Under the pieces are notes generated by a model. That model did not search any database. It was not told the DNA's origin and worked only from the letters and a program-made list of their open reading frames with translations. A program made the position numbers and the translations under genes. This document shows positions 34,493 to 43,228 of a stretch of 64,000 nucleotides of DNA, in pieces (within the stretch, counting starts at the first letter, position 1; each line of letters begins with the position of its first letter). The DNA comes from CAZKBP01 sp964551015. GTDB lineage: Bacteria > Bacteroidota > Bacteroidia > Cytophagales > Microscillaceae. Location: the NCBI GenBank assembly GCA_964551015.1, contig CAZKBP010000018.1, forward strand, positions 45,388 through 109,387, in the 5' to 3' direction.

Positions 34493-36634
34493 TTATTCAA
34501 GCACCTCGGCCAAATCTAATAAGAAAGCATACTCAAAGGCAGTGTCTTTATACTGTTTGAAACGACCTGTTTTTCCGCCATGCCCAGCTTCCATATCGGT
34601 TTTGAGTAGAAGTAGGTTATTGTCGGTTTTAAGATCGCGAAGTTTGGCGACCCATTTGGCGGGCTCCCAATATTGTACTTGTGAGTCGTGCAAACCTGTG
34701 GTCACCAATAGATTAGGATAGGATTTGGCTTCTACTTGATCGTAAGGCGAATAAGAGAGAATATATTCATATTGCTCTTTGATATTGGGATTCCCCCATT
34801 CGTCGTACTCGCCCGTGGTAAGCGGAATGCTCTCATCTAGCATAGTGGTTACTACATCCACAAAAGGCACCGCCGCAATGACGCCTTTAAATAAATCAGG
34901 GCGCATATTGACTACAGCTCCCATCAGAAGTCCGCCCGCGCTACCACCTTCGGCAAAAAGTTTTTCGGGATTGGTAAATTTCAAATCAATCACGTGCTCG
35001 GCACAGGCGATGAAATCGGTGAAGGTATTTTTTTTCTTGAACATTTTCCCGTCTTCGTACCACTGACGTCCCATTTCCTGCCCTCCTCGGATGTGAGCAA
35101 TGGCAAACACAAAACCACGATCCAACAAACTTAGTCGTGTTGAGCTAAAATAAGGATCCATTGAAGCTCCATAAGAACCATAGCCATAGAGGAGAAGCGG
35201 ATTTTGACCATCTTTTTCTAATCCTTTCTTGTACACCAAGGAAATAGGCACTTTCACCCCGTCTTTGGCGGTGGCGTAGAGCCTTTCGGACTGGTAATCT
35301 TCGGGATTATAGCCTCCGACTACCTCTTGTCGTTTGAGGAGCGTTTTCTCCTTGGTGTTCATGTCATAGTCATAGGTAGAATTAGGTGTTGTGAGTGAAG
35401 TATAGCCGAAGCGTAAAACGGGTGTATCAAACTCGGGGTTGGTGCTAGTGTAAGCCAGATAAGTATCTTCACCAAAATCTAGGTAATGCTCTTCGCCATT
35501 ATCCCAGCGAATGATGCGCAAATTGGTTAGGCCCTGAATTCTTTCTTGTAGTACTAGGTGTTCTTTAAAAATTTCCAATCCTTCCAGCAGCACATCATCA
35601 CGATGGGGGATTACTTCTTTCCAGTTTTCTTTAGCAGTTTGAGCTACGGGTGCTTCCATCAGACGGAAATTCTGGGCTTGCCAGTTGGTGCGTACGTAGA
35701 ACTTGTCCTGATAGTGGTCTAAATCATATTCGTGATTTTCTTCTCTGGGTAGGAAAACCTGAAAATCGTTTTCTGGTTGATCGGCTGGCAAAAAACGATA
35801 CTCAGAAGAGAGCGTACTGTAAGCACCTAAAATCACGTAATCCTTAGATTTGCTACGATATACAAAAGTACCGAAGGTTTCGTCATCTTCTTGGTAGACC
35901 AATTTATCTTCACGGATGGAGGTTCCCAAACGATGACGGTAGATTTGGTAAGGTCTGAGGGTAGTTTCGTCCTTTTTACCATAGAAAATAGTCTTATTAT
36001 CCGCTGACCAGGCAAAACCTGCCACATCGGGGATTTCATCTTCCAGAATTTCTCCAGTTTCCAGATTCTTGAAGTGCAGGGTGTATTTTCTTCTTCCGAC
36101 CGTATCTACGAAGTAAGCCAAAAGCTGGTTGTTATCACTCACATTGAGTCCTCCCAGCGAGTAAAAATTGTGCCCTTTGGCCATTTCGTTAACATTCATC
36201 ATCACCTCTTCGCTTCCTAGTTCCTTGGCGGTAGCTTCGGAGGGATTGAGTACTTCTTTGCGGCAGTACACAGGATATTCTTGTCCCTCTTCGTAGCGGG
36301 TATAATAAGAATAGCCATTCTCCCGGTAAGGTACCGACATATCCGATTGTTTGATTCGCCCTTTGATCTCCTCGAATAATTTTTCCTGTAAAGCCTCTGT
36401 ATGCTTGGTCATGGCTTCGGTGTATTCATTCTCGGCGGTCAGGTAGGCGATGACTTTTTCGTCTTCGCGCTGGTTCAACCAGTAATAAGGGTCTACACGG
36501 GTATCTCCGTGGATGGTCAATTCTTTAGGAACTTTCTGCGCCATTGGCGGCTTAGGAGCTTGTGCTTGGAGCGACATGCAGCTGAATGTTAAAATGAAAC
36601 TTAGTACTAATTTTGGGTCAAGTAATTTATGCAT
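34493..36634 (-). CDS. Exported prolyl oligopeptidase-family protease, oligopeptidase B-like (S9A)
   Basis: 713 residues from the ATG at 36634, which opens a signal peptide (KLVLSFILTFSCMSLQAQ); the frame runs 35 codons further upstream without adding sense. An N-terminal seven-bladed propeller (about 50-420) is followed by the peptidase domain with GGSAGGLL (catalytic Ser), HDSQVQYWEP (Asp), and EAGHGGKTG (His). The stretch RGGQEMGRQWYEDGK and GEYDEWGNP are hallmarks of oligopeptidase B, which cuts short peptides after basic residues. The leader suggests periplasmic or outer-membrane location. The gene is monocistronic and lies next to the Uma2 remnant. Confidence 0.93.
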   Translation of the reverse strand: MHKLLDPKLVLSFILTFSCMSLQAQAPKPPMAQKVPKELTIHGDTRVDPYYWLNQREDEKVIAYLTAENEYTEAMTKHTEALQEKLFEEIKGRIKQSDMSVPYRENGYSYYTRYEEGQEYPVYCRKEVLNPSEATAKELGSEEVMMNVNEMAKGHNFYSLGGLNVSDNNQLLAYFVDTVGRRKYTLHFKNLETGEILEDEIPDVAGFAWSADNKTIFYGKKDETTLRPYQIYRHRLGTSIREDKLVYQEDDETFGTFVYRSKSKDYVILGAYSTLSSEYRFLPADQPENDFQVFLPREENHEYDLDHYQDKFYVRTNWQAQNFRLMEAPVAQTAKENWKEVIPHRDDVLLEGLEIFKEHLVLQERIQGLTNLRIIRWDNGEEHYLDFGEDTYLAYTSTNPEFDTPVLRFGYTSLTTPNSTYDYDMNTKEKTLLKRQEVVGGYNPEDYQSERLYATAKDGVKVPISLVYKKGLEKDGQNPLLLYGYGSYGASMDPYFSSTRLSLLDRGFVFAIAHIRGGQEMGRQWYEDGKMFKKKNTFTDFIACAEHVIDLKFTNPEKLFAEGGSAGGLLMGAVVNMRPDLFKGVIAAVPFVDVVTTMLDESIPLTTGEYDEWGNPNIKEQYEYILSYSPYDQVEAKSYPNLLVTTGLHDSQVQYWEPAKWVAKLRDLKTDNNLLLLKTDMEAGHGGKTGRFKQYKDTAFEYAFLLDLAEVLE

Positions 36635-36833
36635 AATCTTGAAAGGTTGATGATGATTGGCAACTAAAATAAAAAATTCAACTCTAAAAATTTGAGAGCT
36701 TTTCAAAAATATTTCTAGATTTCTCTCTGATACAGTCAAATGCTCTATTTATTCTTTCAATTTTTCCGATTAGCCAGGCATTCAAACTCTCGGCTATTTT
36801 CCGTATATTCATACAAACAAATTTCAAAAGCCC

Positions 36834-37178
36834 ATGTACAAGATTTTGACCATACAATCTGATAATGAGGCGGATTTGGCACTCATTCGTCAAATAGCCC
36901 AACGCTTGGGGCTCAGTTATCAGGAAACGAAGGTAGAAAATGGAGCAATACCTTCCGAAGCAGTAGCAACAGAACCCACCGCCTCCCTTTTAGATGGACT
37001 CAACTTACCCCAACATAGTAAGTCGATGCGCTATGAGGATATTCCCCAAAAAGTAAATCTGGAAAAGTATCAGACCTACGAACCTCAGCCTCTCTTCGAG
37101 GTACTGGAGGAATACGGAGGAGCTTGGGAAGAAGATGATGAAAGTTTAGAAGATTTGTTGAACCTTTTAACCCCCTAA
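36834..37178 (+). CDS. Hypothetical protein, possible antitoxin of a decayed PIN toxin pair
   Basis: 114 residues, acidic. The start MYKILTIQSDNEADLALIRQ resembles small Bacteroidota proteins that precede PIN-domain toxins, and a piece of PIN coding sequence follows directly in the same frame after the TAA. The C-terminal half is acidic (EEYGGAWEEDDESLEDLL), as expected of a toxin-neutralising tail. No DNA-binding motif is obvious. If the toxin is dead, the antitoxin may be retained by chance or may still neutralise a related toxin elsewhere. It is divergent from oligopeptidase B. Confidence 0.55.
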   Translation: MYKILTIQSDNEADLALIRQIAQRLGLSYQETKVENGAIPSEAVATEPTASLLDGLNLPQHSKSMRYEDIPQKVNLEKYQTYEPQPLFEVLEEYGGAWEEDDESLEDLLNLLTP

Positions 37179-37181
37179 GCC

Positions 37182-37268
37182 CTGAAAAAACTGTATCTAC
37201 TGGATACGAATATTCCAATTCTACTTATCAAGAACAAGAAGTTTCAAAGTTTCTTTTCTCAAGAATAC
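37182..37268 (+). pseudogene. N-terminal remnant of a PIN-domain ribonuclease toxin
   Basis: Directly behind the putative antitoxin the translation reads KKLYLLDTNIPILLIKNKK, then FQSFFSQEY, the classic first strand and Asp of PIN-domain (VapC-like) RNases. The expected ATG is a CTG, and after about 29 residues the homology stops and the frame runs into the terminator of the next gene. The other three acidic catalytic residues are absent. This is my own translation of the plus strand; the pattern is short but characteristic. Confidence 0.6.
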
Positions 37269-37324
37269 AGTCCATACCCCCCTTTCCATCAAGCCTCGGT
37301 TTGTCCTCCTTACACACAAATAAA

Positions 37325-37361
37325 ACCAGCCTCTCTCTGCCTAAGAGAGAAAAAGACTGGT
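37325..37361 (-). terminator. Terminator of the NTF2-like gene
   Basis: ACCAG...CTGGT and CTCTCT/AGAGAG form a two-part stem; on the minus strand it is followed by TTTTATTTG. It ends the leftward gene at 37420. Confidence 0.6.
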
Positions 37362-37419
37362 CTATCTCGGATACTCAGCAATCCGGTTTCTATATGTAAG
37401 AATGAAACTCGAGCCGTCT

Positions 37420-37857
37420 CTAGCTAATAAAATACATTTTGGCGATCAGCCCATCTTCTACCACGTACATAACGGTTACCTTCATTGGCTCCATTTTTTT
37501 CATACGGGTAATCAGTATCTCATCTTTTACGTGATTGCCGTTCGCACTGCGATTGACTAGCTCACATTGGAGGTCAGGCGTATTTTGGAAAAAAGCCCGA
37601 TAAGTTTCCTCTAATTTTTCCTTCCCTTTATACATCAGTTGGTCTGGAAAAGTATAGACTTCCACCTCATCACTAAAGCAAATCAAAAAAGCCTTCAAAT
37701 CCCGTGCGCTGTAAGCACGTAATTGTTTGGCTACGATCGTTTCGGGTGAAAAAGGCTTCACTTTCTTGGTCGCTCCCTTCAATTCATGTGCTTGAATCGT
37801 GGGTTTTGGTAGAGATAAAATGATTAGAAATGTTAATACAAAAAATAACTTTTTCAT
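37420..37857 (-). CDS. Exported NTF2-like (SnoaL-type) protein
   Basis: 145 residues. A signal peptide (FFVLTFLIILSLPKPTIQA) is followed by a single NTF2-like cone fold: helical start VAKQLRAYSARDLKAFLICF, then the typical SDEVEVYTFPDQLMYKGKEK motif and a sheet ending VMYVVEDGLIAKMYF. The family includes ketosteroid isomerases, polyketide cyclases and many binding proteins; the active-site residues here do not point to one reaction. It is monocistronic and has its own terminator. Confidence 0.85.
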   Translation of the reverse strand: MKKLFFVLTFLIILSLPKPTIQAHELKGATKKVKPFSPETIVAKQLRAYSARDLKAFLICFSDEVEVYTFPDQLMYKGKEKLEETYRAFFQNTPDLQCELVNRSANGNHVKDEILITRMKKMEPMKVTVMYVVEDGLIAKMYFIS

Positions 37858-38045
37858 GACTATATGATTTTAATGGTTATAGAATTGAATTTCTAATAAA
37901 ACGGATTCTTCTTTAATCCACGAATCTAATCTACTTAGTCGCCGAAACCCTCTACTAAGTACTGATTTTCAGATAAAAAGAATTCAAAGAACGAATATGA
38001 ATTTAAGTAGTTAAAAAAATATTTTTGGTAGAAAATAAGACCGAT

Positions 38046-38351
38046 ATGCAGGACTTACACGTAGTTTCACGATTGCTGGATGGACACCTAAATCTAAAAG
38101 AAGAGAAATGGATGATGTCTCGCCAACAGCATCATGATCTGGAGGAGCTTAAAAAAAATCTGGCGCGAATCATTGAACATTTGCTCAGCCACGATATAGA
38201 GCGACTCCTGCAGGCGATGTACCGAGTGGATGTGGACGAGCAAAAGTTTCAGGTTGTCTTCGAGCAAGGCAGTAGCGATGAACTAGCAGAGTTGATTATT
38301 CAGAGAGAGCTAGAAAAAGTAAAATGGCGACAGCAATACCGTGAGTTATAA
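38046..38351 (+). CDS. Hypothetical coiled-coil-like small protein upstream of the metal-transport operon
   Basis: 101 residues from the ATG at 38046 (an upstream TTG at 38025 is possible). Highly charged, mostly helical, with Glu/Lys/Gln-rich stretches (REL EKVKW-type end). It has no signal peptide or membrane helix, and no family is recognised. It precedes the Tro-like operon by about 140 bp and a possible operator and promoter lie between, so it is probably a separate transcript, though a link with metal homeostasis cannot be excluded. Confidence 0.6.
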   Translation: MQDLHVVSRLLDGHLNLKEEKWMMSRQQHHDLEELKKNLARIIEHLLSHDIERLLQAMYRVDVDEQKFQVVFEQGSSDELAELIIQRELEKVKWRQQYREL

Positions 38352-38378
38352 GCACTTTTAGCTTTCTTAATATCCATT

Positions 38379-38394
38379 TTTAGCCTAGTCTAAA
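38379..38394. promoter_or_regulatory. Candidate metalloregulator operator upstream of troA
   Basis: TTTAGCCTAGTCTAAA, an imperfect dyad with perfect 5-bp outer arms (TTTAG/CTAAA), about 100 bp before the troA start and 40 bp before its -7 element. DtxR-family boxes often consist of related TTAG/CTAA half sites, and the operon encodes a DtxR-type domain. The match is only suggestive. Confidence 0.4.
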
Positions 38395-38432
38395 TTTATT
38401 TTTAGTCATTTTTAATTTCAAATTAAATTAAT

Positions 38433-38440
38433 TATCTTTG
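38433..38440 (+). promoter_or_regulatory. -7 promoter element of the Tro-like operon
   Basis: TATCTTTG, a full match to TAnnTTTG, 52 bp before troA. The expected -33 position holds only a T-run. The region upstream is very AT-rich with no reading frame. Confidence 0.5.
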
Positions 38441-38492
38441 ACTGTTATTTAATATTGATGTCTAGCTAATTTTTTAATGAAGTGGTCTACCA

Positions 38493-39449
38493 ATGAATCA
38501 TCGGGAGAATTTCTTCGCCTTTTCAAAGTTATTATCTATGCACTGGCTATTGTGGGCTTTGCTGCCCATATTTGTCGCTTGCAGCTCTTCATCAGAAGAC
38601 AGGAACGAGAATGCCAAAATGTACATCGTGGCCACCACGGGCATGATCGCTGATGCTGCCCGTAATATAGTTCAGGATCAAGCGGAGGTAGAAGCGATGA
38701 TGGGACCTGGCGTTGACCCCCATCTCTACAAAGCTACCCGTGATGACTTGACCCTCCTCCGAAAAGCAGATTTAGTACTTTACAATGGCCTCCATTTGGA
38801 AGGAAAAATGGGAGAAGTACTCGAGAAATTAGCTCGCCAAAAACCCGTCATGGCCGTAGGCGAAGCCATTGACCCAAGCCTCATCCAACCCGATGAAACT
38901 GGTACAGCCGCCATTGACCCGCATATCTGGTTTGATGTACAAATCTGGATAAAAGTCGTGGAGCAAATCAGCCAGCGATTACAAAAAGAAAACCCACAAC
39001 AGGCGGAGTTTTACCAAAAAAACGCACAGATTTATCTAGAAAAACTAGAGAAACTCAATCAAACAGTACAAGCCCAAATCCAAAGTATTCCCCCATCACA
39101 AAGAGTACTCATTACCGCCCACGACGCGTTTGGCTACTTCGGGAAAGCCTACGAAATTGAAGTCAAGGGATTGCAGGGAATTTCTACTGTCTCTGAGTTT
39201 GGCCTCAAAGATATTTCCAGCCTAGTAGATTTTATTGTGGAGAGAAAGATCAAAGCCGTGTTTGTAGAAAGCTCCATCCCCCGCAAGTCTTTGGAAGCCG
39301 TGGTGAAGGGCTGTCAAAACCAAGGGCACGCGGTAAAGATCGGGGGAACCTTGTTCTCAGACGCCATGGGAGAAGCCGATACTCCCGAAGGAACTTATAT
39401 CGGTATGGTCAGACATAATGTCCGCACCATTGTGGAAGGATTAAAATAA
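38493..39449 (+). CDS. troA: Metal ABC transporter substrate-binding lipoprotein, TroA-like
   Basis: 318 residues. A signal peptide ends in a lipobox (PIFVAC, Cys30). The cluster A-I binding protein carries four metal ligands in family positions: His77 (DPHLYK), His144 (IDPHIW), His210 (ITAHDAFGYF) and Asp290 (LFSDAMG). The His at the third place, with VKGLQGISTVSEFG and SEGTYIG-like ends, fits TroA of spirochaetes, which binds Zn and Mn, rather than PsaA (Glu there). It feeds the ABC transporter encoded next. It is the first gene of a four-gene operon, 70 bp before the start of the ATPase gene. Confidence 0.93.
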   Translation: MNHRENFFAFSKLLSMHWLLWALLPIFVACSSSSEDRNENAKMYIVATTGMIADAARNIVQDQAEVEAMMGPGVDPHLYKATRDDLTLLRKADLVLYNGLHLEGKMGEVLEKLARQKPVMAVGEAIDPSLIQPDETGTAAIDPHIWFDVQIWIKVVEQISQRLQKENPQQAEFYQKNAQIYLEKLEKLNQTVQAQIQSIPPSQRVLITAHDAFGYFGKAYEIEVKGLQGISTVSEFGLKDISSLVDFIVERKIKAVFVESSIPRKSLEAVVKGCQNQGHAVKIGGTLFSDAMGEADTPEGTYIGMVRHNVRTIVEGLK

Positions 39450-39519
39450 ATTGGTCGGCAACCCATTGCCCAAGGCTCTTTTGTTTGGCCTTTATGACCC
39501 TGAATTTAAAAGAAAAAAT

Positions 39520-40323
39520 ATGGTTCAACACGTAGAAAATCCTGTACTGGAGCTACACAATGTCAGTGTAGCTTATCACCAAAAGCCAGTACTCTGGAAT
39601 ATAGATTATACCTTACCCGGTGGTCGATTGATTGGCGTCCTCGGCCCGAATGGCTCTGGTAAAACCACCATGATCAAAAGCATCATGGGATTAGTGCCTC
39701 TGAGTAGTGGTTATGTACGCATTTTTGACCAAAAACTCAATGAGGTAAGACATCAGGTGAGTTATGTACCCCAACGTGGCTCCGTGGATTGGGATTTTCC
39801 GGCCAGCGTGATGGATGTGGTCTTGATGGGGCGCACCAAGCCTCACAGCCTTTTCCGTCGCTATTCCGCCGAAGATAAGGCCATTGCCCAAGCTTGTATC
39901 GAGAAAGTCAAGATGGAGAAATTTGTCAAACGGCAAATTTCTGAACTTTCAGGCGGACAACAGCAGCGTGTTTTTCTGGCTCGCTCTCTGGCGCAGGGTG
40001 CCGATTTGTACTTGATGGATGAGCCTTTCGCGGGGGTAGATGCGGCCACCGAAAATGCCATTATCGATTTATTGAAGGAAATGCGAGAACAGGGCAAAAC
40101 CATTATCGTGGTACATCACGACCTCCAAACGGTCAATAAGTACTTTGATTGGCTCGTACTCTTAAATACGCGTTTGGTAGCTTCCGGCCCGATGGAAGAA
40201 GTGTTCGATTCGGAAATGCTCTACCAAACCTACGGGGGCAAGCTCAACATTCTCAGCGAAGTGGGCGAACTGGTCAAGAAAAAAGCCCACCCGCTGCGTG
40301 AAGACAAAATGGCGGATTCCTGA
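39520..40323 (+). CDS. troB: Metal ABC transporter ATP-binding protein
   Basis: 267 residues from the ATG at 39520; an in-frame TTG 69 bp earlier extends the frame but lacks family sense. Walker A is GPNGSGKTTM, the signature LSGGQQQRV, Walker B LYLMDEP and the switch His in VVHHD. The Q-loop area VPQRGSVDWDFP is typical of Mn/Zn/Fe transporters of the ZnuC/TroB group. It powers uptake through the two permeases encoded downstream. The gap to the next gene is 34 bp. Confidence 0.94.
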   Translation: MVQHVENPVLELHNVSVAYHQKPVLWNIDYTLPGGRLIGVLGPNGSGKTTMIKSIMGLVPLSSGYVRIFDQKLNEVRHQVSYVPQRGSVDWDFPASVMDVVLMGRTKPHSLFRRYSAEDKAIAQACIEKVKMEKFVKRQISELSGGQQQRVFLARSLAQGADLYLMDEPFAGVDAATENAIIDLLKEMREQGKTIIVVHHDLQTVNKYFDWLVLLNTRLVASGPMEEVFDSEMLYQTYGGKLNILSEVGELVKKKAHPLREDKMADS

Positions 40324-40357
40324 AAAAAAACGATGAATTAGCATCTATAACTCAACT

Positions 40358-41653
40358 ATGAATTTCTTTGAATTTCTTTCTTTAAGCGATCCCAATGTAC
40401 GCTGGGTCGTCTTGGGTGTCATTTTGATGTGTGCCAGTTCGGCGGTAGTGGGCGTATTTACCTATCTGCGAAAGCGAGCCTTGGTGGGTGATGCGATTTC
40501 GCATGCCATTTTACCGGGAATCTGTCTGGCTTTTATCTTGGGACAGAGTAAGAGTGCCTGGGTTTTACTGCCGGGGGCTTTTATCACGGGTTGGCTCTCT
40601 CTGGGCTTGATTGATCTGATTAGTAATCGCACCAAAATCAAAACGGATACAGCCATTGCCTTAGTTTTGTCTGTTTTTTATGGATTAGGAATTATGTTGT
40701 TGACTGCCATTCAAAGCTCAGGAGCAGCGAATCAATCCGGCTTGGATAAGTTTCTTTTTGGGAAAGCAGCGGCCTTAGTCTACGAAGATGTATTGGTATT
40801 TTCGGGCTTTAGTCTTTTATTAATCCTGATCGTCTTACTGGCCTACCGTCCTTTGAAAATGCTGGCCTTTGATCGGAATTTTGCGATCAGTGCCGGCTTA
40901 CCCGTTTATTTCCTAGAGGTGCTTTTATCCAGTATGACCGTATTAGCCGTGACCATCGGCATTCAGGCGGTGGGGGTCGTACTGATGGCAGCCTTGTTAA
41001 TTACCCCAGCCGCGGCGGCTCGCTATTGGACGAACCGCCTTCAGATCATGTTAATCTTATCCGCCTTCTTTGGTATCTTTTCGGGCTTATTGGGTACTTA
41101 TGTTTCTTACGAGTGGCCTCGTATGCCCACGGGACCTTGGGTAGTTACTTTCTTATCTGTTTTTGCGCTGATTTCGGTATTATTTGGCTCAAAAAAGGGC
41201 GTATTGGCCAAAAGACGCTTACTTCTGCAAAATCGGCGCAAGATGCTGGAGGAGAATATTCTCAAATGTCTTTATCACTTAGGAGAAAAAAGCCAGGCAT
41301 TTACCCAAATGCATTCCTTGGAGAAAATACGAAAAAGACGCTTGTTTACCCGTAACCAACTTCGCAAGGGTTTAGATAAACTCAAAAAACAAAAGCTCGT
41401 TCAGGAATCTCAGCAGCAGGTAGCACTCACCGAGGCGGGCGTGCAGGAAGGACGACGCATTACCAAAATTCACCGCCTGTGGGAACTGTATCTGAGTAGG
41501 CACTTGCATCTAGATGCCGACCACGTACACGATGATGCCGAAGCCATCGAGCACCTCATCACCCCCGAACTAGAAAAAGAACTCGAGCAACACCTAGATT
41601 ACCCTGACAAAGACCCACACGAAACGCCCATTCCCTACGAAAGGAAGTTGTGA
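40358..41653 (+). CDS. troC: Metal ABC transporter permease fused to a DtxR/MntR-type repressor domain
   Basis: 431 residues, about 140 more than a normal permease. Residues 1-280 form the ZnuB/TroC-type ABC-3 permease with about eight membrane helices (VGDAISHAILPGI, SAGLPVYFLEVLL, GVVLMAALLITPAA). Residues about 297-431 match a DtxR-type winged helix (RNQLRKGLDKLKKQKLV, LTEAGVQEGRRI) followed by the metal-binding dimerisation region HRLWELYLSRHL...VHDDAEAIEH and ends DPHETPIP. The ligand pattern E-x-x-E-H is that of the Mn sensor MntR, not the C-x-x-E-H of DtxR. Metal sensing, and perhaps repression, is therefore built into the transporter. The fusion is in one frame without any sign of sequencing error. 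Confidence 0.92.
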   Translation: MNFFEFLSLSDPNVRWVVLGVILMCASSAVVGVFTYLRKRALVGDAISHAILPGICLAFILGQSKSAWVLLPGAFITGWLSLGLIDLISNRTKIKTDTAIALVLSVFYGLGIMLLTAIQSSGAANQSGLDKFLFGKAAALVYEDVLVFSGFSLLLILIVLLAYRPLKMLAFDRNFAISAGLPVYFLEVLLSSMTVLAVTIGIQAVGVVLMAALLITPAAAARYWTNRLQIMLILSAFFGIFSGLLGTYVSYEWPRMPTGPWVVTFLSVFALISVLFGSKKGVLAKRRLLLQNRRKMLEENILKCLYHLGEKSQAFTQMHSLEKIRKRRLFTRNQLRKGLDKLKKQKLVQESQQQVALTEAGVQEGRRITKIHRLWELYLSRHLHLDADHVHDDAEAIEHLITPELEKELEQHLDYPDKDPHETPIPYERKL

Positions 41654-41728
41654 GCCAGAGTGAGCTGACCACTGAATAGAGATTGTTTTGCAAAAAATTT
41701 TTGTGGACTTGAAAATCTAAAATTACCC

Positions 41729-42613
41729 ATGGACACTTTTTGGATCATACTGACTGGATCATTAGTCGCCACTTGCGCTAGCTTATTAGGTTGTTTTTTG
41801 CTCTTGCGCAAAATGGCGATGGTGGGCGATGCGATTTCTCACGCCGTATTACCTGGCATTGTAGTCGCTTATTTGGTAGCACAAACCCGAGACTCCTTGC
41901 CGATGCTCATGGGAGCCGCTCTGTTTGGCGTGTTTGTTACCGTATTGATTGAGACTTTGCACAAGCAGGGCAAAATGCAGATGGATGCCGCGATTGGAAT
42001 TTCCTTCACTTGGCTTTTTGCTTTTGGGGTTATTTTAATTTCTGTTTTTGCGGGTCAGGTAGATTTGGATCAGGATTGTGTATTGTATGGAGAAATTGCT
42101 TATGTATCTCTGGATGTATGGTTTTGGGGCGATACCAACCTAGGCCCTCGCACGGTTTGGATACTGGCGGGCTTATTAATTTTTATTATTATTTTCTTAG
42201 TCAAAGGATATAAAGGTTTAGTATTGACCACCTTTGATGAGGTTTACGCGGCTTCTATCGGTATTTCTACGGTCTTCTGGCATTATGCTTTAATGAGTGC
42301 CGTTTCCTTTACCACGGTCTTATCTTTTGAGTCAGTGGGAGCCATATTAGTGGTAGCTTTCTTGGTTGGTCCTGCGGCTACGGCCTATCTCCTGACCGAG
42401 CAACTGCCAAAGATGCTATTCGTGGCTGTATTATCAGGTATTTCTTCAGCGATTTTGGGCTATTATTTGGCGGTAAGCCTCGATGGTTCTATCGCAGGAG
42501 CAATGGCGACCATGGTAGGGTTAGAATTTGTACTGGCTTTGCTATTTGCCCCCAAACAAGGAATATTGATTAGGAAAAAAATCAAAAAAGAAAATTTAGT
42601 TTTGGCAGAGTAA
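41729..42613 (+). CDS. troD: Second metal ABC transporter permease
   Basis: 294 residues. ABC-3 type permease with about eight membrane helices and the repeated family segments MVGDAISHAVLPGIVVAYL and AASIGISTVFWHYALMSAVS, closing SVGAILVVAFLVGPAATAYLL. It ends without any regulatory extension, in contrast to its partner. With TroC it should form the heterodimeric channel, as in the treponemal troABCD system with two permeases. It is the last gene of the operon, 75 bp after troC. Confidence 0.93.
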   Translation: MDTFWIILTGSLVATCASLLGCFLLLRKMAMVGDAISHAVLPGIVVAYLVAQTRDSLPMLMGAALFGVFVTVLIETLHKQGKMQMDAAIGISFTWLFAFGVILISVFAGQVDLDQDCVLYGEIAYVSLDVWFWGDTNLGPRTVWILAGLLIFIIIFLVKGYKGLVLTTFDEVYAASIGISTVFWHYALMSAVSFTTVLSFESVGAILVVAFLVGPAATAYLLTEQLPKMLFVAVLSGISSAILGYYLAVSLDGSIAGAMATMVGLEFVLALLFAPKQGILIRKKIKKENLVLAE

Positions 42614-42729
42614 AATTTTAATTGTTTAAATTATTTTTTGCATTAATCTACGAATATGACTTTAATCATTAACTTTTACTTAATTTATTATTATCTTTAT
42701 GATAAACCAATAAACAAAGCTCATATATT

Positions 42730-43089
42730 ATGGACGCAAAACCTACCGCTAGCAAAGCCAATCCTCGTCTCCAATGGCTAAATAAATTGAATTATTTTCA
42801 GGATGAGGTGCGCTACTTCCAGAACCGATTAGCTGAGGTAGCTGCCAATAGCACCAAAGCTGAAATCAGCAAGTTAGCTGATAAATTCAAGGATGATTTT
42901 TCCCGAGCCATTCAGGAGATAGATCAGTATCGCTCTAAATTAAGAGCCGAGGCCAGACCCAGCGACGAGGCTGGAGCTAGCCGTATATTGGATCAGACCA
43001 AGGAACTAGAAAGATTTGTTCGTTCTTACACGGGTCTTAGAAATTGTTTTGATATGTTCTTGTCCGATCTGCATACGCTTAAAAACTAG
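42730..43089 (+). CDS. Hypothetical helical protein
   Basis: 119 residues, charged and predicted almost entirely helical or coiled coil (DEVRYFQNRLAEVAAN, DKFKDDFSRAIQEIDQYRSK, DQTKELERFVRSYTGL). No signal peptide, membrane helix or known motif. TATCTTTA, one base from a -7 element, lies 35 bp upstream, and a good terminator follows, so it looks like an independent monocistronic gene. No function is proposed. Confidence 0.7.
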   Translation: MDAKPTASKANPRLQWLNKLNYFQDEVRYFQNRLAEVAANSTKAEISKLADKFKDDFSRAIQEIDQYRSKLRAEARPSDEAGASRILDQTKELERFVRSYTGLRNCFDMFLSDLHTLKN

Positions 43090-43124
43090 CTTTTTTTTAA
43101 TCTTATTTTTTCGTAAGTTCTTAT

Positions 43125-43154
43125 CCCCTACTTTATTCGCGGTAGGGGTTTTTT
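43125..43154 (+). terminator. Rho-independent terminator
   Basis: CCCCTAC, a 10-nt loop, GTAGGGG, then TTTTTT. It ends the 42730 gene. Confidence 0.85.
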
Positions 43155-43228
43155 ATGATCCTCAGGAAACCTTTCCCTTGAAAATCTACTTATGAGCTAA
43201 TATAAACCATAGCTCGCTTTTCTATTTT

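Noticed and set aside
37182..37427. Functional PIN-domain toxin
   Set aside because: Only the first 29 residues match; the start is CTG, three catalytic acids are missing, and the frame ends in a terminator region.
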